From the NCBI GenBank assembly GCA_016858145.1, contig JAEHOE010000054.1, positions 62,001-126,000 of the forward strand: a DNA stretch of 64,000 nucleotides, given 5' to 3'. The notes below the pieces were generated by a model. It was not told the origin of the DNA, did not search any database, and was given only the letters and a program-made list of their open reading frames with translations. Of this stretch, positions 11,941 through 23,336 are shown one piece after another. Within the stretch, counting starts at the first letter, position 1. The number at the start of each line of letters is the position of its first letter. Made by a program: the position numbers and the translations under genes. The stretch is from Edaphochlamys debaryana. Taxonomy: Eukaryota > Chlorophyta > Chlorophyceae > Chlamydomonadales.

Positions 11941-14900
11941 ATGGACTCTGGCAGACCGCCAAAAGACCACCTGCTGTCCGCGTCTCTTCCCCAACAAGAA
12001 TCGGCCATAGCAAGCCTGCACAGCCCCACGCAGCAAGGCGCAAGCAACTCTCGCTGGTCTTCGGCCTCACTAGACGAAGTCGCTGAGGGGCGGTCCGGCT
12101 CCTTCGCGGCCTGGGTGCGGCCGTCCCTGGCCAGTCCGCAGCGCGCAAGCGGGACAGCTTACCGCGGCAACAGTATGCTGGCAACCGTCGTCTCCGAGGG
12201 TATGCCCGAGGGCGCCGAGTACGGGGTTGAAGACGCGGAGGGGCAGGAGTACTATGAGCAGGACGGAGGGGTGATGCACCGCCCTGGCTCTGGCCGCGGG
12301 CCCAGCCGTCTGGCCCAGTCCAACACACGGGACGACGTCGACGCTGAGGGCTACTATCAGCCTGAAGCGGACGGGGAGGCAGCAGGCTACGACGGTGTGG
12401 ACGAGCAGGGGACGAGCGGGGATGGCTCTGCCGGCTGGCCGTCCGACCCTGAGGCCATGCTGGCGCTTTTGCAGCAACAGCGCGCCCAGTACCGGTCCTG
12501 GGTTGCGCAGTGCGCTGCAACAGCCCTGGCCGCCCTAGATCCCGACTATGGCAGTGAGGGTGGCGGCGAGAGCGAGGGCGGCTCGGGTCGCTTTCCAGCC
12601 TCCTCGCTGCCTGACGACGTGCCTGGAATGGTGGCGGCCATGGACGTGGCTGGCCAGGCCCGGCACCACCTGCTGCTCCTCAAGGTGGGTTGGGCACCAG
12701 TTGGGAAACGGTTGAAACGGTTGCTGTATATGAATAGCGGCATCCCTGCCCTGGGCAGCACACCTGATCGCAACAGCTCTCCTCGCGCAGGCTGCTGCTG
12801 AGGCGGTCCGGGAGGCAGGGCGCGCCTCGACGGCCTTCGGTGCCCTGGCGCTGCCCTCCGCAGAGGCCTACGGAGACCCCTCCGAGGCGGCGGCGGGCGA
12901 GGCGGCGGAGGCAGAGTACGTGAGCGCTGCCTACGCAGTCACCACGGCGGTGGCGGCGGCCGTGGCGGCGGTGGACGCGTACAAGGAGCACGCAGCAGCG
13001 GCGGCGGCAGCGGCGGCGGCTGCATCGTCGGGCGCCGAGCAGAGCAGCACCAGCGCTGCAGGGGTAAGCGAGCTGGGAGGATGGGTGCCGAGAGCCCGTG
13101 CAGAGGAGGTGCCTTGCTGCTGACAGGGCGGGGCCCGGGGCTTCCGGCCTTCTTAGCGGCACGTTACGGACCGCATACCCTGTGTGCCCCTCGCCCGATC
13201 CCCCCCTGCCGTGTCCAGTCCCTGCTGCCGCCGGACCTGGATGGGCCCCTCGCGCGCCGCCTGGACGCCCTGGGGGCAGAGCTGTGCCGGCGCCTGCGCC
13301 AGGTGCGCGACACGCCAGCCGGATGGGACGAGCGGCACAGAGCACGGCTACGAGCGGTGTTCGCCTGACCCCTATGCTAAGGCATGGCTCCTTGAACCCT
13401 GGTGTGTGCTGACGTGTGGTCGCAGGAGGCCTCCGTGCTCATGGGCCGGCTCAAGTGGCCGCCGCCGCTGGCCAGCAGCGTGGCTGCGGTGGGCGCGGAC
13501 GGGGCTGGCGGAGGCGGGGCCGGGGGGGAGGACGACGCCTTCCCGGGCTTCGAGGCGCACCCAGTCCTGGCCAGGCGCCTGGTGAGTCCGGGGGCGGCGT
13601 GGAATGGCCGGATGCCTGGGAGTGTTTGTGGAGGCCTGTTCATGGCCCCCGTCGTCGCCTTTGGGGCTTGTCGGGGGCCTTCCGAAGCCCTGTACGAGCT
13701 CGAGCGCCCACGGAGACTGTTCAGGGCATGGGTGCAGCAGCGCAGGGCTCACGCCACCCTGCAGCAACAGGGCTGGCCCCAGGGGTAGCACACCCTTACG
13801 AAGCCCGCATTTCTGCAAACAAGCGCGTATCATGAGTATCACTTGGCGGCGACCTCTCTTCTCTCTTCTCTGTGCCGTTCTGCAGGTGGGCGTGCTCACG
13901 GCGCTGACGCACCACCAGATGGCGGTCAAGCAGCGGGCGGCCTTCTTCGCGCTGCTGTCGGGGCAGCAGGGGGCGGCGCGGGAGCAGGGCGAGGAGGAGG
14001 ACGACGGGGGCGCGGACGCGGGGGCGCACAAGCCCCTGCTCTGGGCTGCGCAGGTGCGACAGGCCAGGGCAGCCACTCAGGGGTCGCTGTCAAGGCATAG
14101 GCCAGGGCAGCTAGCCAAGGAAAGGGGTGGTGGTCTGCCAAGCGGGTTGCCATGGGCTACCAGATAAAGCGGGGGCTGGGCGAGGCTTGAGGCTGGAGAT
14201 TCGGGGCTCGAGACTTGGGTCTCTGGACCCCGGACCTTGGGGCCTGGCTGACCCTGCGGCGGACCCTTGAGATGCAGCGGAACCTTTGCGGCCCCGACTG
14301 GTGCGCAGGTCCTTGCGGCCCCCATCGCCTCCAAGCTCAAGGCCCACTTCCACCCGGGTGAGCCCTCGCGCGAGCAGCTGGCTCCAGACACCCAGCCCGG
14401 TGCTGCGCGCCCCAACTTTCTTCGATGAGCGTGCGCCTCGTATGAGCGCCCTTGCCCTGCCCCTGTATGCGCTCTCCTCTCCTGCCGCAGCCGCGCCCGC
14501 CGGCCGCCTGGACCGGCCCTCCTGGCTGTTTGGCACCGTGCTCGACTGCATCCGCCGCCACGGCCACTCGCTGGCCTCCCTGGACGACATGCTGGCCTGC
14601 CTGCAGCTCAAGCCGCACTACAACATGCCCGCAGAGCTGGCGCGGTGCGTGCCGCGTTGCGTGTTGTTGGTGTGGGGGAACGCTTGTGCATGCCGCGTTG
14701 CGTGTTGAGGGTTGGGGTCGGTCGTGGCGGGCAGGGGCAGTATGGGCGAGGATGCATGATACAGAGAGCTGGATGTGGCGCGGCGGGCAGGGTCCGGCAA
14801 CAACGAACGTGTATGAGGAAGCTGAGTGGCGGGAGAACAACACTTGCGCATTCCTGCTCACGGTCTGTCGGCGCTTCCGCCGGCTTGCTTGTTGTGCCTT

Positions 14901-17900
14901 TGAGTCTGATCTTGTCCTCGGCGTTCCGCAGGGCGCTGCAGGAGGAGGTGCTGGCGCTGCTGAGGGAGGAGCGGCTGCCAGCACTCCTGGCACGCCAGGC
15001 GCAGGCAGCGGCGGCCGAGCAGGAGGCGGGCGAGGATGGCCTCGGGGGCGAGAGTGAGGAGGCGGCTGCTGCCAGCGCCGCGGCTGCCACGGCCGAGGCC
15101 CTGTGGATGGGGGTCATGGACGCCGCGGCGGCGTACGACACCGCCCTGCTGCCGCTGCTGGGCGCGACGGGGCATCGCGTGGAGGCGGAGGCAGCCAGGG
15201 CCTCGTCCCTGCTCACGGCGGAGGGTGAGTTGGGTGCTTGCTCCCCACTGCTTGCCCGCCGCTTCACTGCTGCTGTGCTGCAGCGCTCTCAAGGCTCTCT
15301 GCCCCCCGGCCAGCCCGCCAGACCCGCCTATACCTGGCGTGTCCCAATGCTCACGCGCTAGCCCTCCACAACCCCCCGTGCGCTGCTGCTGCTTCCTTCC
15401 TGCGCAGCCGCTCCGCGGGGCCGTCGGGCCGCCGACCTGCTGGACCCCACGGCGGGGGGCACTGCCGACATGCAGCTGCGCTTCGTGGCCGTGGCAGCGG
15501 TGGCGGGGGTGGGGACGGGCGACGCAGCCGGGGCCGCGGGCCCGGGCGCGGGCAAGGGCGAGCCAGGCAGCGCTGGCGGCGCGGAGCCCGCAGCGCCCTC
15601 GGGCGGCCCCACCGGGCCCCTGCTGTCCGGCTGGGCGGCCGCCGAGGGCGGGGCGGCGCTGAGGGCCCTTGAGGCGGTCGCGTACGATGAGACCTCGTTG
15701 GCGCCCGCGGAAGAGGTGGGGCAGCGTTGCGTTGGTCGATAACGCTACGTCCATAAGCCCTGCGTGTCATGGCTGCTCCACATCCTAACCTCGCACCGCA
15801 GCCCCGTCAGTAGGCCGTCCTCGATTGACGCCTGGCTGCTGCTGCCTCCGCAGGTTGCGCGGCGCGCGTTGGGCGCGTCCGGAGAGGACGGACTGGACGG
15901 ACCGGACGCGTCCGGGCCGCAGCCCTGGCAGCGGCACACCTGGCCCTCGGTGCTGTCCGCTGAGGCCGCAGCAGCCCTGGACGGACTGGTGGCGCGGTCA
16001 AGGTGGGACCGCGGCAGGCCGCAGCAGGGCAGGGCAGGGCCGCACATCCTTCCCAGACCACGGGGTCGCTTGCGGCCCGGTTGAAGCGATCGCTGGACCA
16101 AGGTGGCCTCGCCTTGCTGTCGTACCCTCAATGTGCTCTGCGCCTGTGCCTGCGCCTGCGCCAGCCGCCACTCAAACTGCTCTTCATATGCGCCCCGCGC
16201 CGTCCCCACCGCGCCCCAGGTGGCTGCACGCCAGCCCGGAGGCGCAGCGGGACTTCCTGGCGGCTGCCGCGGGCCCCCTGCTGGCGCTGCTGCGGAGGCG
16301 GCTGGGGCGCGTGGTCGACTCTTGCGTGGCCCGGGGCGAGGCGCTCAGCGAGCAGGGACTGCCCAAGGTGCGGGGCCGGGCGCAGCGCCCGCGTGTGCCC
16401 ATGCGGGGTACCGGTGCCTTGACCGAAAGGCAGAAACCGTCAGCAAGGGCTTCAGAGTGCGCACCTGGCACCAGGCCCCCAGCCCCTTTTTACAAATGCG
16501 GGTTGCACGTTGCAGTATCAGTTACCTGTTCCTTAAGAGAGCGAGTGCGGCTTGACCCCACACGCGGACCCAAACACGTTTGTTTCGCATACCTCGCGCC
16601 TCGCCCTACCGCTCACGCCGCCCACTGCCTGCTCCTCTTCGCCGCCCTACCGCTCCCCACACAGGTCTGCTCCGCGCTGTGCTCCGCCGCGCACCTGGAC
16701 GACCACATCGCCTCCCTCCTGGCCACGGACCTCGCACCCCTGGTGGACGCCCTGGCGGCGGCGGGGGCGGCGGCGGGCGAGGAGGACGGCAGCGCAGGCA
16801 CGCCCAGCTCCAGCGCCGCCGGGGCGCGCGGCGCGCAGGGCGGCAAGCTGGGCGGCGGCGGCGGCGGGGGCTTCTGGGGCGGGCTGCTGGCGGCGGCGGG
16901 GGGCAACGGCTCCACCGCCTCGCCAGGCCGGGCGGCGCTGCGGGACGGCGTGTCGGCCCTGGCAGGTGGCGTGGGCTCGGTGGCGGCCGGGAGCGTGGTG
17001 TCCACGGCGGTTGGGCCCAGCGGCGGCGCGGCGGTGCTGGGCGAGGCGGCACGCGGCTTTGCGCGGCTGCACCGGGACGGCTGCCTGAAGCTGGCGCGGG
17101 AGGTGGCGCTGGGGTTCGGGAGGTGCGTGTGTTTGGCAGGGTTCGGGCGGTGCGTGTGCGTGTGTGGGGGAGGGTTTAAGGCAGCGCAGTGGTGCTCGGT
17201 GTAGAGGCGTGCAGCGCTGCTGTGGAAAGCTGGGGATAGCGGATGAGGTCCGCGTGCTTGCCCGCACGAGCGCAGGGACGAAAGGCGGCTCCTCTGCCGC
17301 TTCTTTCGCCATGGCCGCTGATGGAGCCCTACCTGTTCCGTGCCCCCTTCCCCCCCCTACCCCAGGTGCTCTGTGGCCTACCGGCACGCCATCGAGGCCA
17401 ACCCGCAGTTCCCCTTCACGCCCGAGGACGGCGAGGGCGAGGGGATGGACCCGGGCGCGTACGCGGCGGCAGCGGACGGCGAGGGCGGCCCCACGGCCTC
17501 CATCACGCCCTCCTTTGCGCCCGCGCTGCTCTTCCTGCAGGCGAGTGGCGCTCACAGTGCGGCTGGCCTGCGGCCTTCTGCGGCGCGCTAGGGGATGCGG
17601 ATCACACATGGGTTAAAAGCATACGCACCTGCTACCGATTCCGCACAGGGAGTCGTAGCGCACACGGCGGGGCGCGCTTGCCCCCCTCACCAGCTCCTGC
17701 TGCTGAGGGGACACCTTGCGCGCAAGGCTCTGTGCGCTACCGTCCTCACCAGCTGCTGCTGCTGTGCCCCCGCATCAACCAACCACCGCACTGGTCATCA
17801 CGTGCTGCCGCTCTGCTCCCCCTCTGCCTAACCCTCCCACCCACAGACCACGCTGGACCGGCTGTCGCGGCTGTGCGACAAGGCCACGTTCGCAGACGTG

Positions 17901-18744
17901 TGGCGCGGCGCGGCGCTGTCCATCAACCGCTTCATGTTCAACTTCATCGCGACGGAGAGCAGGTTCACGCGTGCAGGTGGGGTGGGTGGAAGTCGAGGGG
18001 AGCGGCATGCGAAGACGTGCGGTCTGCGAGCGACTGGCATGCTGGGAACTCATGGAATAGGTGGGCGAATCAGATTTAAGGCTTCCTCACTGAGTGCGCC
18101 CCCGAATCCCCATATCCTCACACCGCTCAGGTGCCCGCCAGTTCGCCGCTGACGTGGCGGGCCTGGCGGCCCTCTTCGCGCCGTACAGCCGGCGCGGGGG
18201 CAGCGCGGCAGGCGGGCAGCACTTCCGGGAGCTGCAGGCGGCCGCGCGGCTGCTGTGCGCCCCGGACGAGCAGGCCGCGGACGTGATGCGGAGGGCCAGC
18301 GCGGCGGCAGTGGCGGCTGCGGCGGGTGGGTCGGCAACCGCTTCCTGTGCGTTCTGACCCTGTTCCAGAGACGGGTTGGGAAGACGGGTTGTGTTGAAGC
18401 TATGCTGCTGCGCGTACCTACCTGCCCTTGCCCTGCCCGCCTCGCCCCCCTCCCCCAGCGGCCAACGCAGCGAGCCCGGCCAAGCCCCGGTCGCGCGCCC
18501 ACCCCCGCGGCTCCAGCAGCCGTGCGCACGCTCGCGGCGACCCGGTCCGTGCGGGCCTGGCGGCGGACCCCGTGCTGGCGGCTGCGGGGCTGGCGTGTCT
18601 GTCGCCCCTGCAGATCATGAACGTGGTGGAGCACAGGTGGGCCGGGAAGGCGTGATGAGGGCGGGCGGGTGGCATAAGACTGCCCCGGCACGGCGGTGTC
18701 TGAGCTGCCCCGAACGCCGCCCTGGGTGCTCCCGCAGGATTTGA
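11941..18744 (+). CDS. RINT1/TIP20/MAG2-family vesicle tethering protein, 1222 aa, 17 exons
   Basis: Exons: 11941-12684, 12791-13063, 13219-13302, 13426-13581, 13886-14053, 14309-14357, 14491-14644, 14932-15224, 15408-15715, 15854-16002, 16220-16367, 16665-17122, 17366-17540, 17847-17976, 18131-18325, 18459-18636, 18738-18744; all phases agree. The first 250 residues are acidic and disordered. The family signature lies around exons 6-7: a KAHFHPG stretch followed by RLDRPSWLF, as in RINT1 where F-x-Y-H-F is followed by DKPEW. The C-terminal block (INRFMFNFI, GARQFAADVAGL, LSPLQIMNVVEHR) fits the family end. Known: RINT1/Tip20/MAG2 are subunits of the Dsl1/NRZ complex that tethers Golgi-to-ER COPI vesicles. 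Ala/Gly-rich insertions (exons 2, 8, 9, 12) make it longer than usual. The intron after 17540 uses a GC donor. Donor choice at 13302 is a judgement; 13350 is also possible. Confidence 0.82.
17541..17846 (+). other. GC-AG intron in the RINT1-like gene
   Basis: The exon ends TTCCTGCAG and the next bases are GCGAGT. No GT donor keeps the frame, and the acceptor CCCACAG at 17840-17846 restores phase 0. Non-canonical GC donors also occur in the kinase (minus strand, intron beginning 9555) and in the GT90 gene (minus strand, intron beginning 26015). Confidence 0.7.
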
Positions 18745-20011
18745 TGGCACGAGCTGGGCGCAGCGGTTGGAAATGGTGACTGGGCCAATAACGTGCACAA
18801 GGGCTATGCAAGCCCGGACCAGAGACAGCTGGGCTGCATTCGGGTGGCGACGGCGACGGCGTGCGCGGCTTGGGACCGCTGGAACTCAGGGCGGAGTCGC
18901 AGGCGTGAGGTATGCAGGAATGTAACCCAAAGCCGTCCCCATCCGACCACGAAACGCTTCCTCCTCGCCTGCCCAAGTTCACAGCCGTAGTCACCCGCTC
19001 AGCACCGCGCGGCTATGAACCCTTACCAGACCCGCACAGCTGCAAGTTGCATTGTCCCACACCAAAGCATGCATGTTCTCCACGACCATTCACCCCTTCA
19101 CCCCTTGGCTATGCGTAGGTGTAGCAGTTGCTGATTGAAGGGCGCGGTAATTTGCTTGGGGCGCTGGAGGCGGGTGAGGGGTGGAGTGGGCGGACGGAGT
19201 TGCTGTGATGTGTGCGCTCGCAGAGGTGAAGCCGTGGCGGGCGCTGTAGGCGCAAAGGGCGCTTGCGACTGCGGAGCAAATACGCGGCAGCGCAGGGTAG
19301 CGCAGGGCGGGGCAGGGTGAGGGCTGAGGGGCGGACCGGAAGGGCTGCAGGCGCAGCCGTTGGATGGTGGGGCTTGAACAGCTGTGGGCGAAGATGCTGC
19401 TGAAGTCTGACGGGAGTGGTGCGCGCGGGGGGCGGACATATACTGGGAGACAGCGCTCGTCGGGGCCTCGTGCGACGAACCGCCACTCCGCCGGCCGAGG
19501 TGCGAGTCTGTGTGAAGGGCATGGCCGCGGCTCTGGCGCTTTGGCGGGGCGGATGGCCACACTCGCCAGCGTGCGTTGGGATACATCACAGGGGCGCGCA
19601 GCACTGAATGGCCATGACCTCTCGGATTGTGGCCTCGCAATCTTGCTCGGTACCATCACCCTCATCAGCCCCAGCCCACAGCTCAGAGCCTTCTTCAATC
19701 ATCGTTGCCACCTCATGGCCGAACCCCTCGCTCCAGTTCCAGCCCTTCACCACGCAACATTGTACGGCGTACGGCTAGCAGTATGTTCCTTCGGCATGCT
19801 ACCATGCCAGCTGCTTTCGGTGTCCTAGCATTCAGTGCAAGTTTCGCCAGTCCCCTATCTACCTAACAGCCCTTTCGAAGTAATGTCAGTATGCGCGCCA
19901 CCCCTAACACACATCTCATCCATCCATGCGCTCCCTCCGGCATTCCCGTGCTGCCATCTCCCCGCCACTGTGGGAGCCATCTGCAGGGGCCACAAGATCC
20001 GACCACTCGGT
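18745..20011. other. RINT1-like 3' UTR and intergenic sequence
   Basis: Contains a TGTAA poly(A) signal at 18921-18925, about 180 nt after the stop. Long minus-strand frames at 19.1-19.7 kb have no third-position bias or splice structure; I see no gene. Confidence 0.6.
18921..18925 (+). terminator. TGTAA poly(A) signal
   Basis: The standard polyadenylation signal of chlamydomonadalean algae, placed about 180 nt downstream of the RINT1-like stop codon. Confidence 0.6.
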
Positions 20012-21103
20012 CTAGTACTGGTACTCCGCCCACTCCCTCGCATACTCCTCGACCTCAGCCTCAGTATCCGGTCCGCAGCACAGCTCCTGCACGCCCAGCA
20101 GGCCCCGCTGGGGCCCGGACCCGGACTGGGCCTGGCACCTGGCGTCCACCTGCGTGTCGCTCAGCGCGTTGTACAGTCGTACCATGGAGCCGCACGGCAC
20201 CCGGGCCTCCCTCGCAAAGCTGCCAACCGTCTCCGCCTTCGCCGGACACGGCCGTCTCGGCGGCGGCCAGGCGCCAGCAGCTGACGCAGGCCCCCGGGCA
20301 CGTGAGCGACTTCTTGACGATGCCCCGCCGCTGCAGCGACTCGACGGCCTCAGTCATCCAGCCAGCGTACCGGCCGCAGTCTGTGGCACCGGCGATGGCG
20401 GTCGCTGCTGCCGAGGAGCCGTCTTCGTCGCTCTTCCGCTGCCTGGCGTCTTCGTCTAGGGCGAGCATTGTGAAGGTGAAGCCGCCGCCGCCGTACTGGC
20501 CGTAGGAGGAGGTAGACGAGGAGGTGGCGGAAGTGGAGGCCGCAGCGGCGGAAGAAGCGGCAGCAGAGGTGGCGGAGGTGGCGGGTGCCGCCGACGCGGG
20601 CAGCGCCGCCGCCGGAGTGGAAGACGGCAGCTGAAGTGGGTCGGCCCTGGCCACAGCTGCAGCCGCCGCTGCAGTATCAGCGGCTGCGGCTGCCTTGGCG
20701 CAGGCGGCCCCTGTGGGCAGCATGAGGGTGGTCAGGGGCAGCATCAGCCTGCGCTGCACCAGGGCGGCGGCGCCGGGGGCACCCCTCTGGCGAGGGTCGC
20801 CGCAGGACGAGGCGCCGCCCGCTGCCATGGGGAGCTTGACGAGGTTGAACTCGGCGGCGATGTAGAGGACAGCCTTGCCGGAGAGGTCCGTGGTGGGGGC
20901 TGTTGCTGCTGCTGCCAGCAGGCCGGCGGCGGGGACGCAGGACCAGAGCCTGGGCCCGCCTGGACCCGCATGGGCCTCCGTGCTGACCAGCTGGGCCTGC
21001 TCTGCAACCTCCAGGCCGCTCAGGAGGGGCTTGTCGGACAGAAACACGGCGTGCGCAGGCAAGGCGATCGTGCCACGTCCCGCTCGCACCAGCAGGCTCC
21101 ACT
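20012..21103 (-). pseudogene. Coding remnant of unknown family, frameshifted
   Basis: Minus-strand sequence with strong G/C third-position bias from an acceptor-like CTGTCTAG at about 21104 (TGG AGC CTG CTG GTG) through LPAHAVFLSDKPLLSGLEV, YIAAEFNLVKLPM, an Ala/Ser-rich linker and WMTEAVESLQRRGIVKK. Near 20240 the coding frame changes by one base with no room for an intron; the new frame continues ETVGSFAREARVPCGS to a stop after EYAREWAEYQY at 20012. Upstream, at 21220-21112, a second open segment (MPSALWSPVTLLEDV) runs into a stop ten bases before this exon. No start codon connects cleanly. No family recognised. A decayed gene is the simplest reading; a sequence error plus unresolved splicing is the alternative. 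Confidence 0.45.
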
Positions 21104-21382
21104 AGACAGGCCTAGGGAGCAATGAGCATGCGCTCAAAGCCGGAAAGGGCCGTGTCGGGCCAGCTCAGGGTGGAAACGTCTTCGAGCAACGTCACAGGGC
21201 TCCACAGGGCACTGGGCATTCGGTGGTGCCATTCCCCGCATGCAGTGCCAGGTCGAGTATCAACAGAGGAGTATGCGGAGCTTAGTTGTGTTACAACTCT
21301 TCTTATCAATAGGGCCAGCATAGCGCTCAGTGCTTCAAGTGCACCCTGACTTCTCTGTGCCTTTGACTGCCTCTATCTGCAG

Positions 21383-22275
21383 AGGAGCTGGCTGGACGAC
21401 TACCTTGGCGTGCTCAACGCCGCCAAGACCGGCAAGCGTGGTGGCCCGGGGAAGACCGCGACCCACAGGGCCAAGCGCTCTCGCGGTGACGCTGACGATG
21501 ACGGTGGGTGGGCGGGGTATTGGGGTACTGGTGCTGATAACCCTTTCAAGGCTGAGATGTTAGCGTTGATAGCCTGTAAGCAACTAGGACTGCAACTCCC
21601 CTGTGTACATACAGAGGAGTATGCGGATTCGGACATGTACGATGACGACGAGGAGGATGACGGCGACCACTCCCTCTACAGCGTGTCTATCTGATGATGA
21701 CTACGAGATGACTGCTGGTGAGCGGGGTGGCACAGGCCTGGACTGGCGCAGGCCTGGACTGTGACACTGGCCGCTGCTCACTACTGCTCACTACTGCTGC
21801 GGCTCTGTTCAGGTCGGTCGCGCAAGCACAAGGGCAGCAAGGTTGACAAGGAGGACAAGGGCACCGGAGAGGAGAACAGGCCACCGGGTAAGAGGCATGC
21901 AGAGGGCTGGTGACGGGTGCTTGGGTCAGTACTGACAACTCTTGGCACCTTCACTGATGCACAGGACGGACGGGGCCCTGGCCGTCTCCGCAAGCCGAGT
22001 GCCAAGGTCCGCGGAGGTGAGCCATAACAGGGCATAACAGGGCGAGGGATACCGAAGGAACTAATGCCGCCCACCTGAATGTCCGCTGTTCTCACCGCAG
22101 TCCTCTTTCTTGACTGGATATATCCCTTGCCCAACAGCGGATGGCCCTGGCGAGGACGTGGACCAACAGCCGGCGAAGCGGCAGGCGGGAGGTGGACGCG
22201 AGGCCACCAGCGGCGGAGGGGCCGTGAAGGCCCTTGGTGCCAGCAACCAGCAGCGGCGCAGGATTCAGCACTGAG
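21383..22275 (+). CDS. 3' part of a gene for a charged, probably nuclear, protein
   Basis: Exon-like blocks with consensus sites: 21383-21504 (SWLDDYLGVLNAAKTGK, then KRSRGDADDD), an acidic block at about 21615-21718 (EEYADSDMYDDDEEDDG), a basic block at about 21813-21888 (SRKHKGSKVDKEDKG), a short block at about 21965-22016, and a last exon at about 22138-22275 ending QQRRRIQH and TGA. Alternating acidic and Lys/Arg-rich segments suggest a nuclear or nucleic-acid-associated protein; no domain recognised. The splice pattern inside the acidic block is unresolved because one reading meets a stop at 21692. The 5' end was not found. Confidence 0.4.
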
Positions 22276-22357
22276 GTTGTCTGCTGACTGCTCTAGAGCT
22301 ATGCGGGCAGGGTTGTTGGCTGTAGGGGTGGCGCAGACAGCGCTGGGACTGCGGGTG

Positions 22358-22657
22358 GCTGTCGGCTGTCGGGGCTGGGCGGGCAGGGCTGTCGGCTGTC
22401 GGGGTTGGGCGGGCAGGGCTGTCGGCTGTCGGGGCTGGGCGGGCGGGGCTGTCGGCTGTCGGGGCTGGGCGGGCAGGGCTGTCGGCTGTCGGGGCTGGGC
22501 GGGCGGGGCTGTCGGCTGTCGGGGCTGGGCGGGCGGGGCTGTCGAGTGTCGGGGCTGCGCGGGCGGGGCTGTAGGGTGTTGGGGCTGCACGGACAGGGCT
22601 GTCGAGTGTCGGGGCTGCGCGGGCAGGGCTGTCAGCTGTCGGGGCTGCGCGCGCTTG
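22358..22657. repeat. 30-bp minisatellite, about 10 units
   Basis: Tandem units of roughly GCTGTCGGCTGTCGGGGCTG plus GGCGGGCAGG, with G/A and T/C variants between units. It lies just beyond the stop of the charged-protein gene, probably in its 3' UTR or intergenic. Confidence 0.95.
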
Positions 22658-22699
22658 CAGGTGGGAACTTGGACATGCCCCGCCGTTATGGGGTCCCAT

Positions 22700-22762
22700 G
22701 GGTTACCCGACCCCCCTAGACTGGGGGGCACCCTTACCCAACCCAGCTCCGTTGGGTAACCC
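22700..22762. repeat. Nested hairpin
   Basis: Outer arms GGGTTACCC (22700-22708) and GGGTAACCC (22754-22762), inner arms CCCCCC (22711-22716) and GGGGGG (22723-22728). It could act in 3'-end formation of one of the converging genes, which is inference. Confidence 0.6.
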
Positions 22763-23336
22763 TGTCTGACCCGGGGGTTAGCCGGGGTAGAGGTGACGTA
22801 GGGCAATAAAGAGGCACTGCTACGTTCTCCTCACCTACAGGCCGTTGTCATCTCGACAACGCGGGTGATAGCCGCTGGACTGCCCCCAAACGCACGTCTC
22901 GCTGTTATATCTATCCAAGGGCATCACGAAGCCATAATGAGCCGAACGATCTAAATATGGGGGGAGGGGGCGACAGGCACGGGCGGTCATACAGCATTAC
23001 CGGTACCTATCTACCGCCGGCGGCGGGGCAGCCAGACCCAGACACCGTAGCTGCACGTTGCAATGGCCCCGACCAGGTATGCATGATCCCCATCCTATCC
23101 ACTCGCTCTGTATGTATACCCGGCTAGCTAGCAAACTGTGTGCATCCGTTGCTAGAAGCACGCATGCTGCGCTCCGTATGTACTCGTCTCCTACGTGCCC
23201 CCCCCAAACCTCGCCGCTACCCCCCTCTGCTCGGCGCCTCCGTTTCACTCCCAGCAGCCAGCTTTCAGCCTCCAGCCCAGCCTGCAGCTAGCTTTCAGCA
23301 GCCGCCAGCCGCGATGGGACCGTGCAGTCCGGCCGA

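Larger units (their letters stand above)
22276..23336. other. Intergenic region between convergent genes
   Basis: Holds the minisatellite, a nested hairpin at 22700-22762, and otherwise sequence without a supported gene. The two flanking genes (plus, ending 22275; minus, ending 23337) converge here. Confidence 0.6.

Noticed and set aside
19090..19698. 200-codon minus-strand frames downstream of the RINT1-like gene
   Set aside because: No third-position bias, no splice structure, and overlap with a probable 3' UTR/spacer.
22079..22759. Repeat-protein frames over the 30-bp minisatellite on both strands
   Set aside because: The repeat length is a multiple of three, so it is open in several frames on both strands; it lies beyond the stop of the upstream gene and has no start or splice support.
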